Assembly (NCBI GenBank): GCA_035533095.1
Contig: DATLUM010000056.1
Coordinates: forward strand, 33,500 to 97,499
Reading direction: 5' to 3'
Length of the DNA: 64,000 nucleotides
Source of the DNA: Acidimicrobiales bacterium
GTDB lineage: Bacteria; Actinomycetota; Acidimicrobiia; Acidimicrobiales; Palsa-688
Both the position numbers and the translations under genes were made by a program. Under the pieces are notes generated by a model that ran no database searches, was not told where the DNA came from, and saw only the letters and a list, made by a program, of their open reading frames with translations. Of this stretch, positions 17,103-25,331 are shown in pieces; positions within the stretch are counted from its first letter, which is position 1, and each line of letters starts with the position of its first letter.

Positions 17103-18587
17103 TTACTCCTCGAAGCTTGCGGTGTTGAGGGTGCGTCGGATCATCCGCCGGTCTGCTTCGGCCAGTAGCCCGAGTAAACCGAGCACGCCCAAGCCGATCC
17201 CGAGCAGCGGTCCTGCTGCCTCAGTTGTCACTGATGCTGCCGGTACGACTCGTTGCTGGTTGTTGGAGCCCGTGGAGGACGGTCCCGATACTGCCTGCCC
17301 GGGAACCCCGGCGATTGCTGGTGTTCCCGCGGTCGCGTCCAAACCGCTGCTGCCGGGCAGGAGCGAGCTCGACCCGCTCGAAAGGCTGCCGAAGCTGAAT
17401 TCGGCCAGGTTGAAGCTGTTGGTTGGGAGCGGGCCGCTGGAAGCGTTGACACCGCCGAGTGCGATGTTGAAGTAGCCGGCGGCGGTGAAGGAAGCGACCG
17501 TGATGTCGGCGACGGTGATCGGCGTGTCGGTCTGGCAGAGCGCTTGCTCGAGCTGGCCGGTCGGGTCGTTCTGCTCCACCGGGGCCAGCGAGTTCCACGG
17601 GGCTGACGTGTTGGCGAAGCCGTTCTCCAGACCGTTGGCCAGCGGGTAGTAGTTCGGCTCCACCACGCCGGAGATCACCGGGTCGGTGACCCCGTTGCGG
17701 TTGCTGTTGGGGACGACCGCGATCTGGAGCGGCGACTCGAACTGGATGCCCGACGGGTTGTACCCGGTCGGCGGGGCAAAGGTCGGGCTCGGGCCGCTGA
17801 TCGTCACCCCGATGTTGCTGAGAACCTGGTTGGCGGCGTTCAGCACCTGCGACGGGTCGGCCGTCGGGACGGCCGTTCCGTTGATCGTGGCCTGCCCGAT
17901 CGTGAAGGTGCTGGTGGCCTTCCCGTTCGCCGGATAGTCAACTTGCCAGTGGAGATGGCTCAGTGTCACCAGGCCGGCGATAGTGACCTGACCGATGTCG
18001 GCGGTCGCGGCCGCGTCTCGGGCTCCGTTGACCAGACCGGACCACGCCTTGCTGGCAACACCCGATATGCCGATGAAGTTGTTGGCCGCGTTGACTGGGC
18101 CGGCGAAGGTGGTATCCGCTTCGCCGTAGGGGGTGTCCGAAGCGAGCACGTGCTCGACGCTGCCGTCAGAGTTATGGTCGCTCGGGCTGGGCCCTGCGGA
18201 CGACTGGTCGGTGCCGCCCGTGGACGGCGTCTCCGCCTGTATTGGGTCCGGCACGTAGTTCGCCAGCGCAGTCGGCTGCTGGCCGCAGTTGTAGCCCTTG
18301 ATCGACGTTCCGACCGCACCGAGATCGAGGCCCTGGGACTGGGCGCGCGCGATCTTGTCGGTGTGCCCGGCAAGAGCCTCGTCGAAGACCGCCCCGACAG
18401 CCAATGAGCCTTCGTGGGGTGTCACCTGGAAGCCCTGGGCATAAGAGGAACCGACGCCCGGGTCGCCGTCCGCGACCGCCGTCCCGCCCGTCGCCAGACC
18501 CAAGGCGCCTGCGGCGATCATGCCGCCGGCTGTGGCCGCGGCTGCCCAGCGACCGTAACGCCAGAGACCACTTCTTCGAGCGCTCAC
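17103..18587 (-). CDS. Secreted, C-terminally anchored protein of unknown function
   Basis: A 494-residue exported protein and first gene of the transporter operon. The N-terminus RRSGLWRYGRWAAAATAGGMIAAGALGLATGG is a signal peptide with a likely cut after AVA near residue 39. The body is Ser/Thr/Asn/Gly-rich with strand-like repeats such as ADIGQVTIAGLVTLSHLHW and STFTIGQATINGTAVP. It ends with one hydrophobic helix (AAGPLLGIGLGVLGLLGLLAE) and a basic tail ADRRMIRRT, so it is probably held in the membrane facing outward. No family is recognised. Position directly before the binding protein suggests an accessory surface role in uptake. Confidence 0.75.
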   Translation of the reverse strand: MSARRSGLWRYGRWAAAATAGGMIAAGALGLATGGTAVADGDPGVGSSYAQGFQVTPHEGSLAVGAVFDEALAGHTDKIARAQSQGLDLGAVGTSIKGYNCGQQPTALANYVPDPIQAETPSTGGTDQSSAGPSPSDHNSDGSVEHVLASDTPYGEADTTFAGPVNAANNFIGISGVASKAWSGLVNGARDAAATADIGQVTIAGLVTLSHLHWQVDYPANGKATSTFTIGQATINGTAVPTADPSQVLNAANQVLSNIGVTISGPSPTFAPPTGYNPSGIQFESPLQIAVVPNSNRNGVTDPVISGVVEPNYYPLANGLENGFANTSAPWNSLAPVEQNDPTGQLEQALCQTDTPITVADITVASFTAAGYFNIALGGVNASSGPLPTNSFNLAEFSFGSLSSGSSSLLPGSSGLDATAGTPAIAGVPGQAVSGPSSTGSNNQQRVVPAASVTTEAAGPLLGIGLGVLGLLGLLAEADRRMIRRTLNTASFEE

Positions 18588-18801
18588 TTAGCCATCCCCC
18601 GGATCCAATGACTGTCCGCAGCCGCAGCGGCCGCGGGATGTATTGAGGGACTATTCGACGGCAGCCTTACTCTGTCCTTCTGCCATAGGCCGGGCACGTC
18701 ACAGGACAACACGTTCATATCCCCCTGAATACGCCGAAACGGTACACCCGGGACCCTACCCCTTGTCCGGATGAATGATTCGGCAGGCACAGCCCGGAAC
18801 T
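18588..18801 (-). promoter_or_regulatory. Upstream region of the Liv-type transporter operon
   Basis: This 214-bp gap lies upstream of the GTG at 18587 and after the amidase stop at 18802. GGGGGAT just upstream of 18587 is the probable ribosome site. No convincing palindrome or -10/-35 pair could be picked out by eye. Confidence 0.35.
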
Positions 18802-20217
18802 TCATTTGCGCCACTCTGGGTGGCGCCCCGCCCAGCCCCTGACCGGTTCGAGTTGGGCCGCCAGGCTGATCAGGAGGCTCTCGCTGCAAGCGGGACCGAT
18901 GAGCTGGGCTCCCACGGGCAGTCCCTTCCTGGTGAATCCGGCCGGGACGCTCACCCCCGGCCACCCCAGCACGTTCCACGGCCAGGCGTACGGGCAGGCG
19001 CCGGCCATCAACTGGTCGGTGGCCCAGCCCCCGAGCCCCTCGAACGCTCCTATGGGGATGGGCGGCTTGGCGGTCGTCGGCGCCAGGATGACGTCGAAGC
19101 GTTCGAATATGCGCCCCACCCTTGCCGCGAAGAACGGCTCGAGGCGTCGCGCCAAACGAAGCGGGGGCCCGCTCAGGATGCGGCCGAGGCGACCGTTGGC
19201 GCGAGTCCTGGGGTCGAGCAGGTCTTCGTCGGGCACGCGGTTGCACCAGTCCGCCACCCCCGCTGTGGAGCGCGGGACGAAGGACAGCCCGATCAGCCCG
19301 TAAGCGGGATCCTCCTCCTCCACGTCGTGGCCAAGCCCGGCGAGGTCCTGCGCGACCGACTCGACCGCCGCGCTCACCTCGCCGTCGAGTGATGTCCTCA
19401 CGAGGCTGAAGGGGATCCGGGTGGAGAGCGCGATGCGCAACCGCCGCGGCGATCTCGTCGCCGAGGCCGCGAACGGCTCCGCCGGCGCCGGGGGCTTGTG
19501 AAGGTCCAACCGGTGGTTCCCAGTGAGCACGTCGAGCAGCAGCGCGGCGTCGCCTACGGTGCGCGCCAGGGGGCCGTACACAGTGATCCCGTTGAACGCC
19601 TCCGGGTCGGGCCAGGTGGAGATCCTCCCCCGCTGAGGTTTGATACCGACGAGGTTCGTCCAAGAGGCGGGAATTCGTACGGATCCAGCCCCGTCCGACC
19701 CGACAGCGGCCGCGACCACCCCGGTAGCTACGGCCACAGCCGATCCACCCGACGACCCGCCCGGGGAGTAGCCGGTGTTCCACGGGTTGCGAGTCGCCCC
19801 GAACGCGCTGCTCTCGGTCCATGGCCACTGCCCGAACTCAGGGCTGTTCGTCTTGCCGATCACTATGGCTCCGGCCGCTCGCAGGCGGCGAACCGCCTCG
19901 CCGTCGTCCGCCTTTGGCTCGAAGTCTCCCGCACAGCCGAAAGGAGTCGTCTCTCCCGCTATGTCGCTGTCGTCCTTGATCGCGATCGGTACCCCGAGCA
20001 ACGGGAGCCGCTCTCCCTCCGCCAGGCGTTTGTCTGCCGCCCTCGCCTCTTCGATCGCCGCATCAGCGCGCAGTACGCGGAAGGGATTCAGGACCGGCTG
20101 CACATCTTCCGCCGCTGCGATGGCGCGTTCGACCAGCTCGACCGAGCTGACGTCTCGGTTGGCCAGCAGTTCCGCTTGGTCGGCAAGGGCGGTGAAGCGT
20201 TCGTCACCGTCGGGCAT
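18802..20217 (-). CDS. Amidase (amidase-signature family)
   Basis: A 471-residue amidase-signature enzyme with the full Ser-cisSer-Lys triad. Lys81 lies in GVPIAIKDD, the cis-Ser is about Ser155 in SPGGSSGGSA, and the nucleophile is about Ser179 in GSDGAGSVRIP. The length is standard and the fold complete to the C-terminal LISLAAQLEPVRGW. Such enzymes hydrolyse amides including fatty amides, aryl amides and Glu-tRNA intermediates. Absence of GatB/GatC neighbours argues against a GatA role. It is followed after only 7 bp by the adenylate cyclase start side, on the same strand. The substrate is not inferable. Confidence 0.9.
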   Translation of the reverse strand: MPDGDERFTALADQAELLANRDVSSVELVERAIAAAEDVQPVLNPFRVLRADAAIEEARAADKRLAEGERLPLLGVPIAIKDDSDIAGETTPFGCAGDFEPKADDGEAVRRLRAAGAIVIGKTNSPEFGQWPWTESSAFGATRNPWNTGYSPGGSSGGSAVAVATGVVAAAVGSDGAGSVRIPASWTNLVGIKPQRGRISTWPDPEAFNGITVYGPLARTVGDAALLLDVLTGNHRLDLHKPPAPAEPFAASATRSPRRLRIALSTRIPFSLVRTSLDGEVSAAVESVAQDLAGLGHDVEEEDPAYGLIGLSFVPRSTAGVADWCNRVPDEDLLDPRTRANGRLGRILSGPPLRLARRLEPFFAARVGRIFERFDVILAPTTAKPPIPIGAFEGLGGWATDQLMAGACPYAWPWNVLGWPGVSVPAGFTRKGLPVGAQLIGPACSESLLISLAAQLEPVRGWAGRHPEWRK

Positions 20218-20224
20218 GACCTAT

Positions 20225-21247
20225 CTATTTGTGCCCGCCGCCCACCTTTTCCTTCTCGTTCGCGCGGCGAAGGACGCTGAGCTCCACGGTTCCGATCCCT
20301 TTGAGCTTGTGGGGACGGATAGGCCTGACGGTGTACCTCTCGTCGCGGGAGATGGTCTCAGCCAGGGCCGCCGACACGAGGACGGTACCGGGGCGGGCCG
20401 CCATGGTGGCGCGCGACGCGAGGTTGACCACCGGACCGTAGAGATCTCCCGATTGCGCCAGCACGCTGCCCACAGCCACGCCGACCCGCACAGAAGGAAG
20501 GTCGGGCGAGTCAAAAGACTCCGCCAGGGAGACCGCGATCTCGGCGACGAGAGCAGGGTCGGACGCGAACATGACCTCGTCGCCGATCATCTTGACCACG
20601 CGCCCCCCACCGCCGACCACGATGTCGAGGGCGAGAACCTCGAAACGCTCGATCAGCTCGGCGGTCTCGGTGTCGCTCAACTGCTCGCTGAGGGACGTGA
20701 ACCCGACAAGGTCTGCGAAACCTACGGCGACGGCCCGGCCGCTGCCCTCGCTGGCCGCCGTCTCGGCCAGCTTGCGCGAGACCGAGTCGAGCAGGTGGCG
20801 CCGGAGCAGGTATCCGACGACCGATTCCAGGTCGTCGACTCGCTGCTCGGGCGGGGTGGACAACGCCCCCTCCCGGCCGGTTGCAACATCGCTGGTAACA
20901 CGGTCGACCCAGAACCCGACGACGGCGTCCGCCATCCTCGATGCCGCGAGCCCGAGCGTGCGCGTGAGGTGGAGTATCTCGGCCGGGCTGAGCCCGTCCT
21001 CGTCCATGAGCGCCTTGGCCTTCTCCAGGGCGTGCAGGTCCTCCTCGAAGAAGGCGGCCTCGTCGTGGGGCACGTCCGGTAGGCCCATCGCTCTTCGGAG
21101 CCGCCGCGCCAGCTCCCCGTCCACACCCGCTTCCTCCGCCAGCTCGTCCGCGGTGAACTTGCGCTTGTGAGGTATCGCGCCCTCGGCGAATGCCTCGAGA
21201 GCCTGCTCTATCCGCTGCTCGGGGTCGACTTGTGGTTCTGGTTGCAC
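20225..21247 (-). CDS. Class III adenylate cyclase with Rv1264-type regulatory domain
   Basis: A 340-residue soluble cyclase. The N-terminal half (about 10-160) is helical, with KRKFTADELAEEAGVDGELARRLRRAMG and ILHLTRTLGLAASRMADAVV. This matches the pH-sensing autoinhibitory domain described for mycobacterial Rv1264. The catalytic half has metal-binding Asp179 (GFADLVGFT) and Asp223 (IGDEVMF), the purine-selecting Lys219, and Asn275 and Arg279 in VVNLASRAT for transition-state binding. All are present, so it should make cAMP as a homodimer. It starts at GTG 21247 without a strong ribosome site and is preceded by a 47-residue gene. Confidence 0.92.
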   Translation of the reverse strand: MQPEPQVDPEQRIEQALEAFAEGAIPHKRKFTADELAEEAGVDGELARRLRRAMGLPDVPHDEAAFFEEDLHALEKAKALMDEDGLSPAEILHLTRTLGLAASRMADAVVGFWVDRVTSDVATGREGALSTPPEQRVDDLESVVGYLLRRHLLDSVSRKLAETAASEGSGRAVAVGFADLVGFTSLSEQLSDTETAELIERFEVLALDIVVGGGGRVVKMIGDEVMFASDPALVAEIAVSLAESFDSPDLPSVRVGVAVGSVLAQSGDLYGPVVNLASRATMAARPGTVLVSAALAETISRDERYTVRPIRPHKLKGIGTVELSVLRRANEKEKVGGGHK

Positions 21248-21275
21248 TGTTTCGTTGGCTACGAGACGTACCCGG

Positions 21276-21419
21276 TCAGGACCGGTCGCGCCACCAACCC
21301 ACGAACATGCGGTAGAGGATTCCGCGCTCCGGCTGCTCCGCCGCCGGCCCTTCCGCGTAGAAACGCTGGAAGGCGGCCGTGTCGTCGGATGTAGTCGAGG
21401 TCTCCTGCGGCTCTTCCAT
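21276..21419 (-). CDS. Small hypothetical protein (47 aa)
   Basis: Starts at ATG 21419 and encodes 47 residues. An acidic, Thr/Ser-rich start MEEPQETSTTSDDTAAFQRF leads into RGILYRMFVGWWRDRS. The amphipathic, Trp-containing C-terminus could associate with membrane or with a partner. It is 28 bp upstream of the adenylate cyclase start and on the same strand, so the two may be co-transcribed. No family is known to me. Confidence 0.5.
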   Translation of the reverse strand: MEEPQETSTTSDDTAAFQRFYAEGPAAEQPERGILYRMFVGWWRDRS

Positions 21420-21496
21420 GTGAACCGATACTAAACGACCTCTCCGGCGGGGCCGACCCTGGAATTGGGACCCCACCCCTCGGCCTGATTACCCGA

Positions 21497-22702
21497 TTAC
21501 GCGGCGCGTTCGAGGATGTGAACCCCGCAGGCGGAGCCGAGCCCGATCACGTGGGCGAGGCCGACCTTGGCGTTGTCGATCTGGCGGTCCTTGGCCTCAC
21601 CGCGGAGGTGCTGGCAGACCTCCCAGATGTTGGCGATACCGGTCGCTGCTATCGGGTGGCCCTTCGACTCGAGGCCACCGGACACGTTCACCGGGGTCTT
21701 CCCGTCGCGCCACGTGGCACCCGACTCGAAGAACGGGACGGCCTCACCTGGCTTGCAGAGCATCAGGTTGTCGTAGTGCACGAGCTCCGCTGTTGCGAAG
21801 CAGTCGTGCAGCTCGACGAGGTCGAGATCCTCCGGGGCGACGCCGGACTGTGTGTACGCCTGCTGCGCGGCGTTCCGGGTGAGGGTGTTGACGTCGGGCA
21901 GCACCTGGCAGGCCTCCTGCCACGGGTCCGTCGTCAGGATCGATGCAGACACCTTCACCGCCCGCCGCTGCTGGTCGGGATCGAGGGTCTTGAGCTTCGA
22001 CCCGGACACCACGACCGCCGCGGCGGCACCGTCACAGTTGGCCGAGCACATCGGGCGGGTGTTCGGGTAGGCGATCATGACGTCGTTCATGATCTCGTCG
22101 AGCGTGAACTTCTTCTGGTAGGCGGCCAGGGGGTTCAGGGTGGAGTGGGCGTGGTTCTTCTCGCTGATCCGCGCGAAGAGCTCAAACGAGGTGCCGCCGT
22201 ACTTGTGCCCGTACTCCATGCCGATCTGGGCGAAGACGCCGGGCATGGTTTCCGTGCCGATTCGCCCATCGACCGGGACGACAGCACCGTAGCGACCCCT
22301 CGGCTCGTACTTGTTGGAGTCCTTCTTTGCCTGCCCACCACCACCGAGAAGTCCGGCACCTGCGAGCTTCTCCACACCGACTGCGAGGCCCATGTCGCAT
22401 TCGCCGGCCTTGACCGCCATGATCGCCGTCCGCAGCGCTGTCGCGCCTGTCGCGCAGGCGTTGGCGACGTTGTAGACCGGTATCCCAGTCTGGCCGATCT
22501 GCTTCTGGACCTGCTGGCCGATCGGAGCGCCGGCGCCCATCAGGTTGCCGGCAGCCAGGACACCTACGTCTTTGACTGTCACGTCGGCGTCGGCGAGCGC
22601 CGCCATCGCAGCCTCCGCCGCCAGGTCCACCGTGTCGAGCTCGGGGTGCTTGCCGAACCTCGTCATGTGGATTCCCAGGATCCAGATGTCGTCGCTTGCC
22701 AT
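21497..22702 (-). CDS. SCP2-type thiolase / lipid-transfer protein (acetyl-CoA acetyltransferase-like)
   Basis: A 401-residue thiolase-fold protein of the non-decarboxylating SCP2/Ltp branch. The nucleophile Cys83 is in NVANACATGATAL, the DLVELHDCFATAE region carries the second active-site His, and GGLESKGHPIAATG is the GHP motif. These proteins cleave or retro-aldolise CoA intermediates in sterol side-chain and fatty-acid breakdown, often with a DUF35 OB-fold protein. That partner is the next gene upstream (22704-23108), one base away. The pair therefore probably acts as a complex on a branched or steroidal CoA ester. Specificity between thiolysis and aldolysis cannot be told from sequence alone. 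Confidence 0.9.
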   Translation of the reverse strand: MASDDIWILGIHMTRFGKHPELDTVDLAAEAAMAALADADVTVKDVGVLAAGNLMGAGAPIGQQVQKQIGQTGIPVYNVANACATGATALRTAIMAVKAGECDMGLAVGVEKLAGAGLLGGGGQAKKDSNKYEPRGRYGAVVPVDGRIGTETMPGVFAQIGMEYGHKYGGTSFELFARISEKNHAHSTLNPLAAYQKKFTLDEIMNDVMIAYPNTRPMCSANCDGAAAAVVVSGSKLKTLDPDQQRRAVKVSASILTTDPWQEACQVLPDVNTLTRNAAQQAYTQSGVAPEDLDLVELHDCFATAELVHYDNLMLCKPGEAVPFFESGATWRDGKTPVNVSGGLESKGHPIAATGIANIWEVCQHLRGEAKDRQIDNAKVGLAHVIGLGSACGVHILERAA

Positions 22703-22703
22703 G

Positions 22704-23108
22704 TCAGTTCCCCTCCACGGGCTCGAAGCCGAAGCCGATCGCTTCGGTTCCCTCGTCGTCGGTCCCGACCACGTAAGTGGCGAGACGCACTTTCATTCCG
22801 GTGCGCACATGCTCGGGGTCGGGCGAAGTGTTGATCACGTTCCCCCTGACACTTGTGCCGTCGCAGTCCACCACGCCGGCCACGAACGGGACGGGAATGC
22901 CGGGCGCCGCGTAGGCGACGATCGTGTACGCACGAAGCTCGCCCTCTGTCGGGACGTCGACCTGCTTGAAACCTTCGGCCTTCCCGCAGGACGCACAGGC
23001 GTTTCTCCGGTCGAAGAACCGGGCCCCGCAGGACTTGCACTCCTTCGTCACCAGGTGGGGGTGGTCCCCGAGCACCAGGTAGTCGACCAACGGGACCTGC
23101 TGGCCCAT
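22704..23108 (-). CDS. DUF35 OB-fold / zinc-ribbon protein, thiolase partner
   Basis: A 134-residue protein with an N-terminal rubredoxin-like zinc ribbon (Cys24, Cys27, Cys38, Cys41 in CKSCG and CASCG) and a C-terminal OB-fold (ELRAYTIVAYAAPGIPVPFVAG, GTSVRGNVI, GMKVRLATYVV). This is the standard DUF35/ChsH2 C-domain layout. Such proteins bind SCP2-type thiolases, and here the thiolase gene follows immediately. It is the first gene of the pair and is divergent from the MDR oxidoreductase at 23199, sharing a 90-bp promoter region. Confidence 0.92.
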   Translation of the reverse strand: MGQQVPLVDYLVLGDHPHLVTKECKSCGARFFDRRNACASCGKAEGFKQVDVPTEGELRAYTIVAYAAPGIPVPFVAGVVDCDGTSVRGNVINTSPDPEHVRTGMKVRLATYVVGTDDEGTEAIGFGFEPVEGN

Positions 23109-23198
23109 CTCCCCTCCTTATGAGGCGTTTCGGCGGCGCACGGGCGCGCGGTTGGCCACCCTACGCCAGTCCACTCCCGGGCCGCTAACTTCGGCCGC

Positions 23199-24164
23199 AT
23201 GCTCGCCGCCTACGCCGCCCGCGTCTCGCCCGACGATCCGATCTCGGCTCTCGAGGTCGGCGAACGCCCCGATCCCGAGGCGCCCGACGGCTGGGTGACC
23301 GTCGACGTGCGCGCAAGCTCGCTGAACCACCACGACGTCTGGTCGCTGCGCGGCGTCGGCCTCACCGCCGAGCAGACCCCGATGATCCTCGGCTGCGACG
23401 CCGCCGGCGTAGACCCCGAGGGCAACGAGGTGATCGTTCACGCCGTGATCGGCGACCCCAGCGCAGGGAGGGGGGACGAGACATTCGACCCGAAGCGGTC
23501 GTTGCTGTCGGAGAAGCACCAGGGGACGATCGCGGAGAAGGTCACCGTCCCCAAGCGCAACCTCGTCGCCAAGCCCGCGGAGTTGTCCTTCGAGGAGGCG
23601 GCGTGCCTTCCGACCGCCTGGCTGACCGCATACAAGATGCTCTTCAGCCGCTCGGGCCTCCGCCCCGGTGACACCGTCCTCGTGCAGGGTGCCGGCGGCG
23701 GCGTGGCGACGGCCGCGATCGCTCTGGCCAGGGCGGCCGGGTACAGGGTGTGGACCACGAGCCGCAGCGAGGCGAAACGAACCAAGGCCCTCGAGCTGGG
23801 CGCTCACGAGGTGTTCGAGTCGGGGGCGCGCCTGCCCGCCAGGGTGGACGCCGTGATGGAGAGCGTCGGGGAGGCGACCCTCGGACACTCGCTGCGGTCG
23901 GTGCGCCCGGGGGGCAGGATCGTCGTGTGCGGAGCGACTTCGGGGATGACGGTGCCGGTCGAGCTGGCACGGGTCTTCTTCCAACAGGTCGAGGTGGTCG
24001 GGTCGACCATGGGGAACCGGATCGAGCTGGAAGGGCTCGTGTCGATGCTCGTCGCCACGGGGCTGCGCCCCGTGATCGACACCGTGCTGCCGCTGGCGGA
24101 AGCCCGAAAAGGCTTCGAGCGGATGATCGGCGGAGACCTCTTCGGGAAGGTCGTCTTCGCCTGA
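23199..24164 (+). CDS. MDR family zinc-less alcohol dehydrogenase / quinone oxidoreductase
   Basis: A 321-residue medium-chain dehydrogenase/reductase. It has the catalytic-domain start ASSLNHHDVWSLRGVG, PMILGCDAAGVD, LPTAWLTAYKMLF and the NADPH-binding motif VLVQGAGGGVATAAIALARAAG. The structural zinc cysteines are absent, which places it with quinone-oxidoreductase or enoyl-reductase-like members. It ends with the typical GLRPVIDTVLPLAEARKGFERM. It leads a plus-strand pair with the acyl-CoA dehydrogenase 18 bp downstream, so it may reduce an enoyl or keto intermediate of the same acyl-CoA pathway. Confidence 0.9.
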   Translation: MLAAYAARVSPDDPISALEVGERPDPEAPDGWVTVDVRASSLNHHDVWSLRGVGLTAEQTPMILGCDAAGVDPEGNEVIVHAVIGDPSAGRGDETFDPKRSLLSEKHQGTIAEKVTVPKRNLVAKPAELSFEEAACLPTAWLTAYKMLFSRSGLRPGDTVLVQGAGGGVATAAIALARAAGYRVWTTSRSEAKRTKALELGAHEVFESGARLPARVDAVMESVGEATLGHSLRSVRPGGRIVVCGATSGMTVPVELARVFFQQVEVVGSTMGNRIELEGLVSMLVATGLRPVIDTVLPLAEARKGFERMIGGDLFGKVVFA

Positions 24165-24182
24165 CGCTGTAGGGTCCAGTAC

Positions 24183-25331
24183 GTGGAGAGGACGATCTTC
24201 GAGGAGGAGCACGAGCAGTTCCGCGCGGCGATCCGCGCGTTCTTCGAGAAGGAGGCTGTCCCCCACCAGCAGGAGTGGGAGAAGGCCGGGGTCATCGATC
24301 GGTCCCTGTTTGCCAAGGCTGGCGCGAACGGGTTCCTCGCGATGGCGGCGCCGGAGGAGTTCGGCGGTGGCGGAGTCGACGACTTCCGCTACAACCAGGT
24401 CATCGACGAGGAGATCCAGTACCTCGGGCTGGGCGGGGCCGGCCTGGGCATCTCGCTCCACAACGACATCTGCCTCCCGTACTTCCTCACCCTCGCCGAC
24501 GACGAGCAGAAGGCCCGTTGGCTGCCTGGCATCTGCTCGGGCGAGCTCATCACGGCGATCGGCATGACGGAGCCGGGCATCGGCTCGGACCTCGCTTCGA
24601 TGTCCACGACCGCGATACGCGACGGCGACGACTACGTCGTCAACGGTGCCAAGACGTTCATCACCAATGGCATCAACGCCGATCTCGTCGTGACGGCGGT
24701 CAAGACCGACCCCTCGCAGAAGCACAGGGGTATGTCGCTCCTCATCATCGAGCGCGGGATGCCCGGGTTCGAAAGGGGGCGCAACCTCGAGAAGGTCGGG
24801 CTGCACTCGCAGGACACCGCGGAGCTGTTCTTCAACGACGTCCGCGTGCCGGTGGCCAACCGCCTGGGTGACGAGGGCACCGGATTCACCAGCCTGGTAA
24901 CCAACCTCCCGCAGGAGCGCCTGTCGATCGCGATCGCCGGCGTCGCAGCCGCGCGGGCAGCACTCGACTGGACGATCGAGTACTGCAAGGAGAGAAAAGC
25001 GTTCGGCCAGCCGATCGGCTCGTACCAGAACTCGAAGTTCGTGCTTGCGGAGTGCGAGACCGAGGTGCGTGTTGGCCAGTCATTCGTCGACGACTGCGTG
25101 ATCGCGCTGAACGAAGGCGAACTATCCGCGGAAGAAGCCGCCATGGCGAAGTGGTGGTGCACCGAGTTGCAGAAGAAGGTCGTGGACCGCTGCGTGCAAC
25201 TGCACGGTGGTTACGGCTACATGCTCGAGTACCCCATCGCCCGCGCCTACGTCGACGCCCGGGTCACCACCATCTACGGCGGCACCACCGAGATCATGAA
25301 GGAGATCATCGGCAGGAGCCTCGGCTTCTAG
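24183..25331 (+). CDS. Acyl-CoA dehydrogenase, long-chain (LCAD-like) type
   Basis: A 382-residue FAD acyl-CoA dehydrogenase starting at GTG 24183. Signature 1 is AIGMTEPGIGSDL and flavin and substrate contacts are conventional. The usual C-terminal catalytic Glu of medium-chain enzymes is absent: the loop reads IYGGTTEIMKEIIGRSLG. A Glu is present instead at residue 245 in NLPQERLSIA. That position is the catalytic base in mammalian long-chain and isovaleryl-CoA dehydrogenases, so this enzyme belongs to that mechanistic group. It introduces the alpha-beta double bond in an acyl-CoA. Its TAG stop overlaps the stop of the convergent dehydrogenase. Confidence 0.93.
   Translation: MERTIFEEEHEQFRAAIRAFFEKEAVPHQQEWEKAGVIDRSLFAKAGANGFLAMAAPEEFGGGGVDDFRYNQVIDEEIQYLGLGGAGLGISLHNDICLPYFLTLADDEQKARWLPGICSGELITAIGMTEPGIGSDLASMSTTAIRDGDDYVVNGAKTFITNGINADLVVTAVKTDPSQKHRGMSLLIIERGMPGFERGRNLEKVGLHSQDTAELFFNDVRVPVANRLGDEGTGFTSLVTNLPQERLSIAIAGVAAARAALDWTIEYCKERKAFGQPIGSYQNSKFVLAECETEVRVGQSFVDDCVIALNEGELSAEEAAMAKWWCTELQKKVVDRCVQLHGGYGYMLEYPIARAYVDARVTTIYGGTTEIMKEIIGRSLGF

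Noticed and set aside
23118..24806. 562-codon minus-strand open frame
   Set aside because: Overlaps two well-supported plus-strand genes (MDR reductase and acyl-CoA dehydrogenase); translation has no recognisable domain.
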